The notes under the pieces: generated by a model
What the model saw: the letters and a program-made list of their open reading frames with translations, nothing else
The model's database searches: none
What the model was told of the DNA's origin: nothing
Program-made: the position numbers and the translations under genes
Shown: piece after piece, positions 1-11,124 of the stretch
Numbering within the stretch: the stretch's first letter is position 1
Layout: every line of letters begins with the position of its first letter
Source of the DNA: Dioszegia crocea
Taxonomy: Eukaryota > Basidiomycota > Tremellomycetes > Tremellales > Bulleribasidiaceae
Direction: 5' to 3'
Length of the DNA stretch: 64,000 nucleotides
NCBI GenBank assembly: GCA_001600615.1
Contig: BCKK01000001.1
Span: 2,523,039 to 2,587,038, forward strand

Positions 1-578
1 AGCTAGCTTTCAAGTGCGACTCCTTGTTATATCTGCCAGCATCAGCTCTGTCTGTAGCATGAGTCTCAGAGGTGCTGCACTTACATGGTCTTGAGCTGCT
101 CGAAGAGGTCATCAATCCAAAGGTCGAGCAGTCCGATTTGTGTGTCTGAGGAGTCCGCTTTCGTCACGAGAATCGCTTGCCGTACGTCCTGCATCAACAT
201 GTTGATACGATCGCCAGATGCCCAGATGGTCCATCCAGTCGATCCACGACTGCCGAAGGCGATCTCGAGGGCGGCATTGATGACGGTGGCGCGACTACCG
301 TAGTCATCGACGAGGTCGTATCTCGGGTCCAAGAAGTAGGTCGGTTTCTGTTGGGTGTAGCCGGGGGTCGGTGATCCTTGGGACAGCCAGTCATTAAAGT
401 CGGGTCGTAGCGATTTGTCGAGAGAGGCAGACCAGCTGATAAGCTGATCTATGACCGGAGAGGCCTGCAAGATCAGCGAAGTCGCAGGGCATGTCAGGGG
501 AGTCATTCAACGTACATCGGTGACCTCATTCGCGTTGATCCGCTTGGGCTTGGCTGCACGGATCGCTAAAGAGCTCAT
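1..578 (-). CDS. Unrecognised protein, 3' end beyond the left edge
   Basis: Rebuilt as exons 516-578, 85-464 and 1-32, continuing past base 1. The start is the ATG read at 578-576, giving a protein that begins MSSLAIRAAKPKRINANEV. Introns 465-515 and 33-84 have GTACGT and GTAAGT donors, CTGAT branch motifs and CAG acceptors, and both keep the frame. The visible ~155 residues are soluble and mostly helical in character, with several Trp, Asp and Leu-rich stretches and no signal peptide, membrane segment or catalytic motif that I can name. I do not recognise the family. The intron pattern and clean frame make a real gene likely; the function is unknown. Confidence 0.6.
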
Positions 579-1148
579 TGTATATCGAGAGGTATCGGGT
601 GAGAGAGTACGCTAGGGCCGTGTGGATAGAGCTGAGCGGTGTGGCAAGCGGAGGATTGGTGAATATGAGTTGATGGGGATTGAAGACCCAGTTGGAGCTG
701 AGGGGGACTTTATATCCTCTACGACGTCCATCGTGAAGAGGCTGACCTGCTCTTTGTTGTAGCAGCATTGTAGCAGTGACAATAGGTGAGAGGATGCAGG
801 AAGAATACGAGCTTGATGAGCTGAAACAGGGTGCGGAGGACATCAACAAGCGCCCGGCTCAAGGGATGAAACACGTCGCCGCTTCGGGCAATTTTTGACT
901 TCAAAAGGCCCCTGGCTGGGGTGGAGGATTTTTCGGATACTATCCGGTAGAATCCGCCACTATCCATGCATGTCTCCTGGTCAGATCCGGATCCGACGCA
1001 GTATCCGCTATTGTCCAGGATACCAGTACCGGTATCCGCGTCGAGGGGTGGATACCGGTAGAAGATCCGGTATAATCCGGATCCAAAATCCGATGCCCAG
1101 CACTAGTGTCCACTGGTTCAAACTCTGAGCCCTGCACCTGAAGAAATC
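579..1148. other. Intergenic region, promoter of the left-edge gene plus a repeat patch
   Basis: No credible gene is seen here. The left part (579-900) should hold the promoter of the minus-strand gene starting at 578. The right part (about 925-1100) is a patch of degenerate palindromic repeats described separately. Confidence 0.5.
925..1100. repeat. Degenerate GGATACC/GGTATCC palindromic repeat patch
   Basis: The words GGATAC, TATCCG, ATCCGG and GGATCC recur more than ten times in about 175 bases, in both orientations. The best unit is an inverted repeat near 1018-1037: GGATACC, a six-base loop, then GGTATCC. Another GGATACCGGTA follows near 1050. This is direct observation. Whether it is a decayed satellite, a transposon remnant or a protein-binding array cannot be told from this window. 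Confidence 0.65.
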
Positions 1149-1661
1149 ATGTTGTCTGCCGACCGCGGTTGTGACGTACTGTACTGGGCCTTCGGAGTCC
1201 GTTACTACGATAAGATCCCTGAGGGTGTAAAGCGTGTGGTTTTTATGATGAAGCACTCGCCTGGGGTGGGGATGCAGGAGGCGAGGGAGGAACGAGGGGA
1301 GACAGGTGGCGATTCGAGAACGACAAGTTCCCTCAACAGGATCATTCAAAAGAAAAATCTCCGCACGATGAAGGACATTGTGCTGCTGTATGATGAAAGC
1401 TGGGAGTCGGAGGCGGCCAGATCAGATAGCTGTCTGGACCTTGAGCTGGGCAACATTGCAGTGCTGGCGGTGCGAGTGGCGGGTTCGAGGTTGATGATTC
1501 GCGGATTGTCGGCTGCTGGGGGAAAGGTGGATAACACTGATGTGGAAGCAGTGATGCGGGATAAGATCGAGGGATATGTCAACAAGCTGGTGGGATTCGA
1601 TGGAGGAGGTCAGGGTGCATCTGCAGAGGAAGCAATGGCTAAAATCCACTTCTCCAACTGA
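1149..1661 (+). CDS. Small uncharacterised protein (possible)
   Basis: An uninterrupted frame of 170 codons. The C-terminal half, from the internal Met at codon 74 (base 1368), reads like a genuine small alpha/beta protein: hydrophobic strands alternate with charged turns (around VLLYDES and IAVLAVRVAG) and end in a helix near DKIEGYVNKLVGF. This is faintly like the end of a Roadblock/LC7 fold, but the likeness is too weak to name it. The first ~70 residues are unconvincing and may be 5' UTR or an unspliced leader. It lies just right of the GGATACC repeat patch and converges on the homeobox gene. Confidence 0.35.
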   Translation: MLSADRGCDVLYWAFGVRYYDKIPEGVKRVVFMMKHSPGVGMQEAREERGETGGDSRTTSSLNRIIQKKNLRTMKDIVLLYDESWESEAARSDSCLDLELGNIAVLAVRVAGSRLMIRGLSAAGGKVDNTDVEAVMRDKIEGYVNKLVGFDGGGQGASAEEAMAKIHFSN

Positions 1662-2018
1662 CGTGTGCGAAGGGTCGAGAGAGGACATAGGATCCGGAAG
1701 TAGGTAGTGAATGGCATGTATATTTGTATAGACGATATTGAAGGGGTGAAGTGGTTCTGCGTTGATGAAGCTGAAGATTGAGATTTTCAGCTGGTGTTGG
1801 GTAGCAGAAGAGAGGTAGCGTTCAAAGTGTCGCATAACTAGCTGCCCCCAAGAGATAATCTATGTATACAAAACATGAACAGTTACACAATACACGGCCA
1901 AACTATACTCGAGTTTGAAATAGTTTCAAGAAGACACCTAGCGGTGATGATACTTCCCCCAATATCCTGCCCACTCTGCCATCGCTGCCCCACTCGCCAT
2001 CCTACGCGTTCATCCTCG
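1662..2018. other. Convergent 3' intergenic spacer
   Basis: It lies between the 3' ends of the plus-strand frame ending at 1661 and the minus-strand homeobox gene ending at 2019. It is AT-richer than its flanks. I see no gene or RNA in it; it probably carries the two 3' UTRs. Confidence 0.5.
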
Positions 2019-4885
2019 TCATATGCTAGGCCCATTGACCACCCTTGCCGAGCTGCTTCTTCGTGACCCAGCATTGCCCTGCGATGAAGGCCGAGCCGGT
2101 ATATTCGCCGGTGCCATCAAACCCTGCTGCTGATGACCTTCACCCCCTGATCCGGGATATGCCGATGATGGTGCAGAGACCGTCATTGTGGGCAGGGAGA
2201 AACTCGTATCGGCAACATCTGTAGTGAAACCCCAGAAGTCCTCGTTTCCCGTCCGGTAATCCGTTGCCGAGGCCGAAAGACTTCGATATTGGTTCTGCGC
2301 CGGGTGGACATGCTGTGTGTTTCCGGGATTTGGTGGTGAATTGCCATTCGGCGTGTGAGGGCTATGGGAGTTGAGGGAGTTTGTCGCGGACAATGATGGA
2401 GCCGACATTGAAGCGGACATGACCATGTCAACTGGGCTCGTAATGACACTGCCGCCCGATGATGGGGTGTGGTAGTCGCTGGCAGTGGGGATTGTGAGTG
2501 AATTTTGGGTGTACTGATTGCCGAAGTGGTAAGGTTGTTGGTGAGACGGGTCGACGGGGGTGAAACCGCTAGCACCCAGTGGGGATGGACCATGGCCTTG
2601 CCCATTCCCACCGTTGTAGGAAGAAATGCCCATAAGGCCGAGATCGAGTAAGGCGCTGGGTCTGTCACAAGTCAGCGAAAAGAAATCATCTTTGAAGGGG
2701 TTGATGGACTCACGCTGAGGCCCGCCTGTTGGGATCAAAGTCACCGAAATCGAGCTCATCGCCAGTCCCACCTGTTCCGCCTGTCCCCGCTGTGCCTGCT
2801 GTCGCATCCGAGTCATTCGTCCCGATACTCGCAAGACTCCCTATGCGACCTCTCTGCTGTATCGATTCATAGATCGCCTGAGCTCTCCTGCTTTCGTCCA
2901 TTTGCTGCGCATCCGAGGGCATGGCAAAGACGGCGTTGTTGCCGAATGAGAATGCCGGATTTGGATATGGGCCGTTAATGTTCTGCTGCTCCGCGAGCTT
3001 AGCGGAGTCGTCAGGACCAGCCATGTCCGAGTTGGACAGCGAGCCGTAGGAGCCAGACGGGAAATAGGTGGGGGACTGGGGTGTGATGAAGGTAGTCGAG
3101 AAATCGGACTCGGAGAACATGAAGGGAGGGGAGGGATCCGGCGCAGAGTGTGCGTTTTCTCCCTCATTGTCCTTGATGGAGCCGAGTTCTCGAGATGGGC
3201 CGTTATTAAGCGAGGAGTTGATTGGGTAGGAAACTATGCGGGGAGGGGTAAAGGGGCCGGAGGAGAGGAGCTGGGGTGGACCGGGCATGGACGCCCTTCG
3301 AGTGTTATTCCGGATAGCGGCGAGGTGGAGGGCCGATGGTGCAGGTCGGACTGAAGGGCTAAACTTGGGACTGGATGATCCGCTGTTTGGCCCTGGTCTA
3401 CCTGACATGTCCATGGTGGAAATGGACAACGGCGTGGGGTAAGGTATACTCCCACGCCTTGCCGCACTTGCCTGACCGATGACCGGACTCCTTGGTCCTG
3501 ATCCGCCCATGCTCGGTCCCGCCCCATTCCGCTTCGCCGCCCACATTTGTATTCTGTCCGCCTCACCACTGGCGAGAGAGACTCGTCGTCCCCCGTTGGG
3601 TAGGCCCATAGGGATGGCGAGGTTAAGATTTCGATCCGAGACTGGTGGCGCGACCGGTCCAGGCAGAGGATGTCCGTGTAGACCACCCTGCTCTGCTCGT
3701 TCGCGCAGTTCTCGGGGGAAAGGGTGAGGAAGCTGGGCGACGGGGGCAGGGCGAGAGGGAATAATCTGGCCTTCGGGAGTCTTCTGGCCATTCTGATCCT
3801 TCGCGGTCTTGTCCTGGGCCGCCTTGTCTCTCAACAGTTGACCTTTAATCTTGGCACGTCTGTATGTTTAGCGTTCGAGTTTTTGCAAAGCAGAAGCAAC
3901 TCACCTATTCTGAAACCACACCTGCACATTCCTCTTGGTCATTCCGAGCTCGCCTGCCAACCACTCGCGAAGGGCATTGTCAGGCTTAGAATTGATGTCA
4001 AACCAGTGCTCTAGCACTTTTAGCTGTTCGGGAGATGTCCGGCGACGATGTTTGATCTTCACATCGTCAGCTTGCTCCCGATGCCTACGAGAGGAAAATC
4101 CGACTTACTTCCATGTTCCCATTGTACCATTCTCCAGGATGTTCATCGTCTTCCCATTCACCGCCCCACTCCTCGTTCGCCATGAGACCGTTGGGCCCGG
4201 AACCGTACGGCATTTGGTGATGTGGTGTGCCGTCGACGTATACATTAGGGATGGCAGAGGGGGCCATGCCGAACTGATAGTTCTGAGCTGGACCAGGTGT
4301 CTGGCCAAACCCCAGCCCAGCAACATCGCCGTTGGGGTCCGCGATGCCCATCGGTAGATGACCGCCACCGGGGAATAGTGGACCTGGGTACGACAGCGAG
4401 GTTGCTAATGGTGGTCGCTGGTAGTGCACGGACTGAGTGGGATAACCGTGTGGGCCAGCATTAAATTGCTGCGTCGACGGTGTCACCAGTTGGGAGCCTG
4501 GATACACTGGAGTGTACATTTCACCGGCAGCAGGATGAGCTGGTCGGGATTGGGCACCATCGGGTCCCGGCGGCGGGGTCGTCTGCGAACCGTGTACCGA
4601 TGGTGGAGTGGAGCCATCGGAAGTGTTCCACCACTGGTTCGGGTTAAGCTCCAAGTGATGATTTGGCGATATTGGGAAGCCGTTAGGGGGCTGCATGGGT
4701 GTGAATGAGGATTTGTCGAGCCGTGGTTGTTGCCCATTTGTCAAAGGTGGGGATACGTAGGAGCCTGATGGCCCGGCCATGGGTGCCGATAGGGGGAGAT
4801 CGAAGTAGGGGTACTCGGGATGTTGCATCTGAGCGGGTATGTCGGTTGGGCGTCCGTAGACTGGTTGATGAGGAAGAGAGGCCAT
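2019..4885 (-). CDS. Homeodomain transcription factor
   Basis: Four exons: 4109-4885, 3905-4056, 2714-3859 and 2019-2661, encoding 905 residues. The start is the ATG read at 4885; the frame remains open a little upstream but only from a non-ATG codon. The homeodomain lies at about residues 261-318. It has a basic N-terminal arm (KHRRRTSPEQL), helix 1 LKVLEHWF, and a recognition helix with the invariant WFQNRRAK. The last intron within the domain splits WFQNR from RAK, a common position. The rest is long and low in complexity: Pro-, Ser-, Gly- and Asn-rich arms before and after the domain, as in fungal homeobox regulators. It should bind AT-rich DNA in the nucleus. I cannot say which fungal HOX subfamily it belongs to, so I give no symbol. 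The 5' region has GTAAGT-like donors near 5058 that could mark a 5' UTR intron. Confidence 0.9.
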
Positions 4886-6571
4886 GATGAGCGTCTGGCA
4901 GGTGGTGTGATGATCGGAGTGAAGGTGGTTGGAAAACGACAATTTGGGGCAAAGGCTGAACGAGTTAGCTGATGTTGCAGCTCAAGCTGTGTACCAGTCT
5001 GCAGTATGCCAGAAGAATCATCGACAAATCGTCCAAGGGATAGACAGGCGACTTACGGGCTGTAGATAGCGATTGAGGCACAGCTCCAATAATCTTCACA
5101 CTAGGTCGCTGGTCGATGAGGGTAGATCAGGGGGCCCAAAGATCGACCGTTTGCGATGCAGGTAGATATGGGCAAGAGGACAGAACGAGTGTGTTATGGA
5201 GAACGAAAACTGATGATACGTCAGTCTTTAAATTCGCTCAGGTACCCGAGAACGCGCGGGGGAAACCAAGGGGAAAGTAAAGAGCCGAGACAGGATGGGA
5301 TAAGGTGAGTATGTCGGCTTTTGCGCCGCACCTTTATAGATGAGACGGTCTGACAGAGGAGGACACAACCCTTGTCTGCTGTATCCTCCTTCCAAACATC
5401 CGGGGTCCACTCTGCGCTAAGGGAGAATGCAAGGGGTAGAAGAAAGGGAACGGTCTCGGATGAGGTCACATAGTGAGACAGGTGGATCCAGCGATTGCAG
5501 ATGGAAAAAAGGGATGTGAGACTCACATGTCTTCTGAGTCCTTGAAGAGGCTGACCGCTGCTCCGACTTGCTCCTGTCTACAGGCTTGCAAAGTCTTTTC
5601 GTCCCCTCTTCCTCCTGCGAGTATGGAAATTATGCCCTTCGCAGTATCTAGTCACCTCGTATCTCCCTTCCAGCCTGAGTTTCCAGCTCTAGTTTCGCCT
5701 GGCAGTCGAGTCTACCGCGCGTCCAATAAATGCGTGACACGCGCAAAGACTTGGGATTCGTCCGCGTGGGCGAGATGCAGCTGTTGAAGAAAGATGAGGA
5801 TGAATGCGAAGGGGGAGTTTGGGGCGTTGTAAAGCAGGGCAGTAGTGAGGCTGGCGATGTCGATATTCGTTGGTTGGCAGGTAATATAAGCTCTAGGGCC
5901 TTGAGTGTATTGTGCCAAAGAGGTAATTTCTGTCTGGGAGTCGGGTGACAGACGGATGATACACAGCTGCAGACACACAGCAGTGACGGCGCGTGCGGGC
6001 GAGGGTGAAGGTTATTCCAAACGTAGCGGTCCAAGCGCCAAAGTGTGTTGAAATTCTCACTGCAGCGAGCGATCCTTTCGGATGATTTAGTTCAGTTACG
6101 GTTAACACGGCTAGAAGGATCACGAGGGTTTCTAGACCGAGAAACGATGATCAGCAGCACTCGTTACTGACCCTTGCCCTTGCCCTTGCCCTTGCCCTGA
6201 CCGCAGCGCGGTTGGCAGTCGCGCCGGGTTACTGCCGGGATGAGACGAGAGGTAAAATCTATGAATGGCGTGGCTGGCATGCCGTCATCTCCTCTTGTGG
6301 TAATTCCTAGCCACGTGCTTGTTCGGATCTACAGCGCGTCGATCTAGTGCGACGCCTCCGCATCATGGCCGTGTCTGTACAGATCTCAGCTCTGTCCTCT
6401 CTAAGCTCTATGTATATTCGCTCTTCGAAGCAGGCAGCATGTCTACATCAACACAGACTGTGCATCAAAGTCCAGCTGAGCTTCCAGGGCATACAAGATT
6501 ATATATCCAACATTGCAAGAACTACATTTTCGAGCACACTTTTTCACACCGCCCCCACTCGCGGCTCCGCA
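4886..6571. other. Long upstream region of the homeobox gene
   Basis: About 1.7 kb without a convincing gene. Short open frames exist on both strands but lack family resemblance, codon bias or splice support. A long promoter and leader are common for fungal developmental regulators. A donor near 5058 and acceptor near 4960 could mark a 5' UTR intron. A hexanucleotide repeat lies at about 6170-6199. Bases 6200-6571 probably carry the 3' UTR of the next minus-strand gene. Confidence 0.45.
6170..6199. repeat. CCCTTG hexanucleotide microsatellite
   Basis: About four and a half tandem copies of CCCTTG, directly visible. It is not the TTAGGG-type telomere repeat. It sits in a non-coding spacer and is probably a simple-sequence repeat liable to slip. 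Confidence 0.85.
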
Positions 6572-7807
6572 CTAATCCCTCACACTCCCGTTTAGACTGC
6601 TACTAGTGACCGTAAAGGTAGACACTCCGATTCCCGTCGACAGATCTCCAGTACCCAGACCCGCTCGACTTTTCTTGCTCTTCAAAGTTCCCGCCATATC
6701 TTTAGGTTTCCGATTCTGTACCCCGCCCCTCCCTCCTCCCACGAATGCAGGCTTACTCCCACCCTGCAACCCCTCCGCGCCTGAGTGTACTAACTCATCC
6801 CTCATCGACGAGGTCATGCTCATGATGCTCTTCCTAGTACTCGACCCGTCAGATGTCGATTTCGCCCCCATCCCCGACCCCGACTTGGATTTCCAACTCC
6901 CACTAGCGCCAGACGGCAAGACATCCTTCATCTTGCGATTCTGCATTCCGCCTCTGCCGCCTCCGACAAAGACCGCTTTAGGCTTGGGAGTGAGAGTCTC
7001 CAGAGCCTCTTGGACATCAGGGGTGAAGTTGGTGAGGGGGCTTTGGCCGAGTGAGCCTCGACTGGGCTGAGCTGGGGTTTCCGGTATGGGACCGAGACTG
7101 GACGGCTTGACAGCAGACGCTGTAGAAGCTCGCGGTCGGCGGTTCTGAGCGCCTCCTCTTCCGCCTCCAGCAAACACCGGCTTCTCCTTCTCCGTCTTGA
7201 CCTCCTTGATGTCTTCCGCCTTGTCTTTACCTTTCCCCTTATCTCCCCGCTTCTTCAACCATGCCTTCAACCCGCCCTCCTTCTTCTTAATCACCGATAC
7301 TTCCCTGGATAAAGGGGATGAGGGCAAGTCCGGATGGCCCCAATCGGAGTTGGACCACGACGGGTAGTGGATGGAGGAGGTCGGAGTGAGGGGATGTGTC
7401 AGGATGGAGCCGGCGGACGAGGAGGAAGGAGGATATGAGGCCGGGGCCGGAGTGGAGTCGGCGCAATATGAAGTGCCTCTACCAGAGTTGGAACTAGACA
7501 TGGAGGTCCGTGGTAGATCCAATGAGGCAGTCGAAGGGAGATGAGTGGAGGAAATCGCGCTCGCGGAGATGGATGGATGGGCAGCACGGGTTGGGCGGTG
7601 GTAAGATTGGGCATATCCGCTACTTTGCGACGCGCCACCCGTTGGCCGGTATGGATCGGGATGGTAATCCTCGTCCTCTTCCGATCGAGGGGCGAAGTGC
7701 TGAAGGGGGATAGAATTTGCGAATCCGGCTTGGCGAGCGGCGTGTTGTTCCATGACTTCCTGGAATGTACGTCCCGATTGCGGAAGCCCGCGGCTGAGCA
7801 GGGACAT
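6572..7807 (-). CDS. Par32-like (DUF3602) GRGG-repeat protein
   Basis: Single exon, 411 residues, with the ATG read at 7807. It is Ser/Pro-rich and largely disordered, and carries three near-identical motifs of the form FxGGGRGGxQNR at residues 212-223, 280-291 and 355-366. A lysine-rich stretch around 174-210 precedes the first. Repeated GRGGAGN-like motifs are the hallmark of the fungal DUF3602/Par32 family, whose yeast member is phosphorylated after rapamycin treatment and modulates ammonium uptake. The family call rests on the motif spacing and low-complexity build; the ammonium role here is inference. A possible 5' UTR intron (GTGACT donor near 7969, CAG acceptor near 7915) lies upstream. 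Confidence 0.65.
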   Translation of the reverse strand: MSLLSRGLPQSGRTFQEVMEQHAARQAGFANSIPLQHFAPRSEEDEDYHPDPYRPTGGASQSSGYAQSYHRPTRAAHPSISASAISSTHLPSTASLDLPRTSMSSSNSGRGTSYCADSTPAPASYPPSSSSAGSILTHPLTPTSSIHYPSWSNSDWGHPDLPSSPLSREVSVIKKKEGGLKAWLKKRGDKGKGKDKAEDIKEVKTEKEKPVFAGGGRGGAQNRRPRASTASAVKPSSLGPIPETPAQPSRGSLGQSPLTNFTPDVQEALETLTPKPKAVFVGGGRGGMQNRKMKDVLPSGASGSWKSKSGSGMGAKSTSDGSSTRKSIMSMTSSMRDELVHSGAEGLQGGSKPAFVGGGRGGVQNRKPKDMAGTLKSKKSRAGLGTGDLSTGIGVSTFTVTSSSLNGSVRD

Positions 7808-9059
7808 CGCAGCACAGGGTGACGCGGTTGTGGGGAATTATCAAGAGCGGAGGAGAAAGGATGGGCCAGATCGTACTTTCTGTAGTGGCAATTGGGGAAG
7901 GGATTCAAAGAAAGCTGTAATGTCAGTCTGGGTTTCAAACGGCCTGGAAGTGATGCGAAGAGGTAGTCACCTTGCTTAGAGTGAGGCAAACGACAAGCGA
8001 GAGTCTAAGGGGTGAGAAGGATCTTGGGCGGATTGACGACAGTATCACCCATATAAGGTATCCCTTGCGACAGCTTTGGTTATCTACCCATCGACGCGTC
8101 CGAGCTTATCTTTCGAGCTTTCCTAAAGATAGCCAAAGGGAGCATTTCAGCCAACCAAAGTGTCGAGCTGAAGAGGAAGGGATTGTGAGAGGATCAAGGA
8201 CAATATGGGGCGTCTATGCATACCAATCGCACATGTCTGCTCGTGTATTAGACAGGATCGCAATAGGGGTTATGTGCTATGTTCGCTCCGACGAATACGA
8301 TGTGTGGATCTGAAATCTTCTGTTGTCGTCGTAGCTGTTGCGCCCTGACGCGCCGTATGAACCGAATTTATCCATCGGTGTGTGGGATGCGAGGGGATTG
8401 TCATAAGGAGGTGTACCAAAGGACGACTTTATCTGGACCAAGGGACAAGGATGGTTGCAAAGGGACACCGAGTTGTGTGCGACCCTGTTTCAGATTTCAG
8501 GGGCCCCACAAGCTGAGACCACCCAAGGACATCTCCCTGAACTCCGTCCGAAGATCGGCGTTTCTCGGCAATCGCCGGGTGATCTTCCGTGCCGGCACGT
8601 TTCCGGCATCTCGGAGTTGTGCCTGATACCGCATCCGGCAGTCCAAAAGACGAACCTTCTCAACCTCTGCGCTATCTCTTACCATAGCCGGCAATCCTGC
8701 CACATCCATAGGATCCATGTCTCAAATCAAGTAACGCCTCTGTCCCCTCCGTAGATGATCGACGTCGAGTCTAGACTTTTGTCTATGGTGATAGGCCGAG
8801 TTAGGAAAGTCCGCGCCTCCAGTGCCGATTGACCGTAACGCGCAGAGCCTAATTAAATCAGCCTACTGATTATAGGATCTCAGCTAGTAGCTGACCACCT
8901 TGTAAAATCAGAGATAGGGTGAATGCTACTTCATCTTCGACTTTTTGTACATCTCTCCAACGGACTTTAGACAGCCTCGTTTTTCCATTGCTTTGACAGC
9001 AACCCTTCGACATCGCTCTCCACTACTAGGGTGCAGGCCACCCTTTCCGATTTCACAAG
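7808..9059. other. Divergent intergenic region
   Basis: This separates the Par32-like gene (minus, starts 7807) from the membrane protein gene (plus, starts 9060), so it should contain both promoters. I see short open frames on both strands but none with splice signals, conserved motifs or plausible composition. Confidence 0.45.
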
Positions 9060-11124
9060 ATGCCAGGCAACGATCTCGTTGGCCTAGTGTCGCTCTTTAC
9101 ACCCTACGAGGCATCTCAGCTACTGCTAGCCGAGACTGGTCTCGTACGTTTCTTGCCCCTCTCTATATCCACAACATTTAGCTGATTGTCCAGTCCGACA
9201 TCTCCAAGACCCTCTTCGCGGGCACGTCAGGCCTTGCCGTTCAGGCACTAGTTACCGGCTCCGTCCTCCAGCTCGTCCACCGCTACTTCCGCCGACAAGC
9301 CCGCCTCACCTTCCGCAGCGCGAACGGTACAGGCGATGGCGGTCAGGATCCCCCTCTGGCGCGGGCGGGTGTGATCTGGCTAACGGGTCTGATCTGCCTA
9401 CACGTCGTAGTGGTCTACATCATGAACGCCAGGGTGCTCTTGATGAGCCAGCAGTTCACTGCTGGGTACTTGATGGACTTTGTAAGTTCCACACATGGGC
9501 TATGATGATCACTCTGCTGACGCACCCAGTGGCTAGCCCAGATCTCCAACTTGATCTTCACCGTCGTTCTCTTGCCCATCTTCATCTTCTTCGCTTTCCG
9601 CGCTTGGAACCTCTGGTCTAGGCGCAGGGCCATCATGGGTCTGTGCTTGGCCGTCATAACACCTGCCGTCGGTCTTGGTTTTGTTGCGTGAGTTCACGGC
9701 ATAGGCAAAAATTCATCATTCAGCGCGGTATTTGGCCTTCAGCACCCATACCCCCTCGAGCAGATTGACAACACGGCCTTTGCTGCCTGGTTGCCGTTTG
9801 TCGAAACTACTATCCGGAAGCTGCAGTGGATATCCGTGAGTTCCTACCCCTGTTCTCCGGACGGTCGCTGATCATGACAGCTCGGTAGCTCCATCGCGCA
9901 GTTCCGTAAGTGAAGCATCTTTCCTCTTTCCGCATCATATTGGTGCTGACATTCTCAGTTGCCGCATGTGTATTCTCCGCTCTAATCTGTACCGGTCTGT
10001 TTGCCCACCGGAACTGCTGCGCGATCATGCCCGGTGTCTGTGAGTTCTACCTCTGCGTCCTCCGCCCTCGCTCTTGCTTATGTGTACAGCCGGCAAGGTC
10101 GCCTTTGTCTTCGGAGAGTCACTCGTCCCTCTCGTCTTTGTCTCTGGCGCCATTCTGGTCGGAGACGTCATGACCAAGGCCGCGCCCAACTCCGTTGGAC
10201 CCCTCATGTATGTACTCTTCTATCTACCCTACAGACCTTTGCTAACATACCAGCTCCCGCGCCGTTCACAACTGCGGTCCTGCCATCTACTTCCACTGCC
10301 TGATGAACTCTCTCACTTCGGCCCAGCGTCAGCGTGACTCTCTCCGATCATCCATGTCCGCCCTGCACCACGGTCACGAGGGCGAGCACGAGAAGGGCGA
10401 GTACGCCGAGGACACGGAGTTCGACGAGACCTACCACCCTGACGATCTCGACGCTCCTCTCCAGGTCGAATACAACCATTCGGCCAAGGGCAAATCCATC
10501 TTCCCATTCATCTTCGGCACCAAGACTGGCGGTGCATCCGAGGCTCTCCCCACCTCGTCTGCCGCGAACGCCGGCACCGCCGCTCCTTGGACCATCGCTG
10601 GCTTCGCCATCCCCACTGCGATCCCAAACCCCTTCTCTCGGGCTCCGAGCAAACAGGCCGAAGAGCCCGAAGACCACTACACTTTGCGATCCGCGGGGTC
10701 AGGCCGACGATCTTCACTCGCTCGTGCCTGCTCGTACACCCGTACCAAGGCGGATCTGAGCGGCATGACTGGTCTCAGCATCAAGATGAAGAACAAGAAG
10801 ATCCCCTCCGTCACCTACAAACCCCCATTGGGCCGAAGGGAGTCTGAGCAGATCTTCGTCGCGCATGAGGAGTTCGAAGGTCTGCCCAGGACCCCCGGAG
10901 ACCTTGCTGTCCAGCTTGCCGATATTGAAGAGGGAGGCAGCGATGCCGCCAATACTCCCAAGTATTACACTCCGCCTCGATTGGAGAGCCCCTCATTCGG
11001 CGGCGAGTGGAAGGACGAGCAGCAACACTCGACTCCGACTGCGTCGGGCTCGGGGCTGAGGATCGAGGAGGAGGGACCCAAGAGCCCCGAGAGCGTCTAT
11101 GAGGGTCAGGTTGGGAGGGCTTGA
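9060..11124 (+). CDS. Predicted multipass (about 7-TM) membrane protein
   Basis: Eight exons: 9060-9143, 9194-9481, 9530-9687, 9724-9835, 9881-9905, 9959-10039, 10090-10207 and 10254-11124, all phases consistent, 578 residues. The first ~290 residues hold about seven hydrophobic segments: around GTSGLAVQALVTGSVL, VIWLTGLICLHVVVVYIM, ISNLIFTVVLLPIFIFF, IMGLCLAVITPAVGLGFV, AACVFSALICTGLF, VPLVFVSGAILVG and a last one near GPAIYFHCLM. The remaining ~285 residues form a long acidic and Ser/Pro-rich cytosolic-type tail. The build resembles basidiomycete 7-TM proteins of unknown function (DUF6533/6534-like) and, in outline only, receptors. No known ligand or G-protein motif is seen, so I leave it as an orphan membrane protein. 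One exon is only 25 bases long. Confidence 0.75.

Noticed and set aside
1105..1130. GGTTCAAACTC resembling a tRNA B box
   Set aside because: No matching A box, acceptor stem or cloverleaf lies around it.
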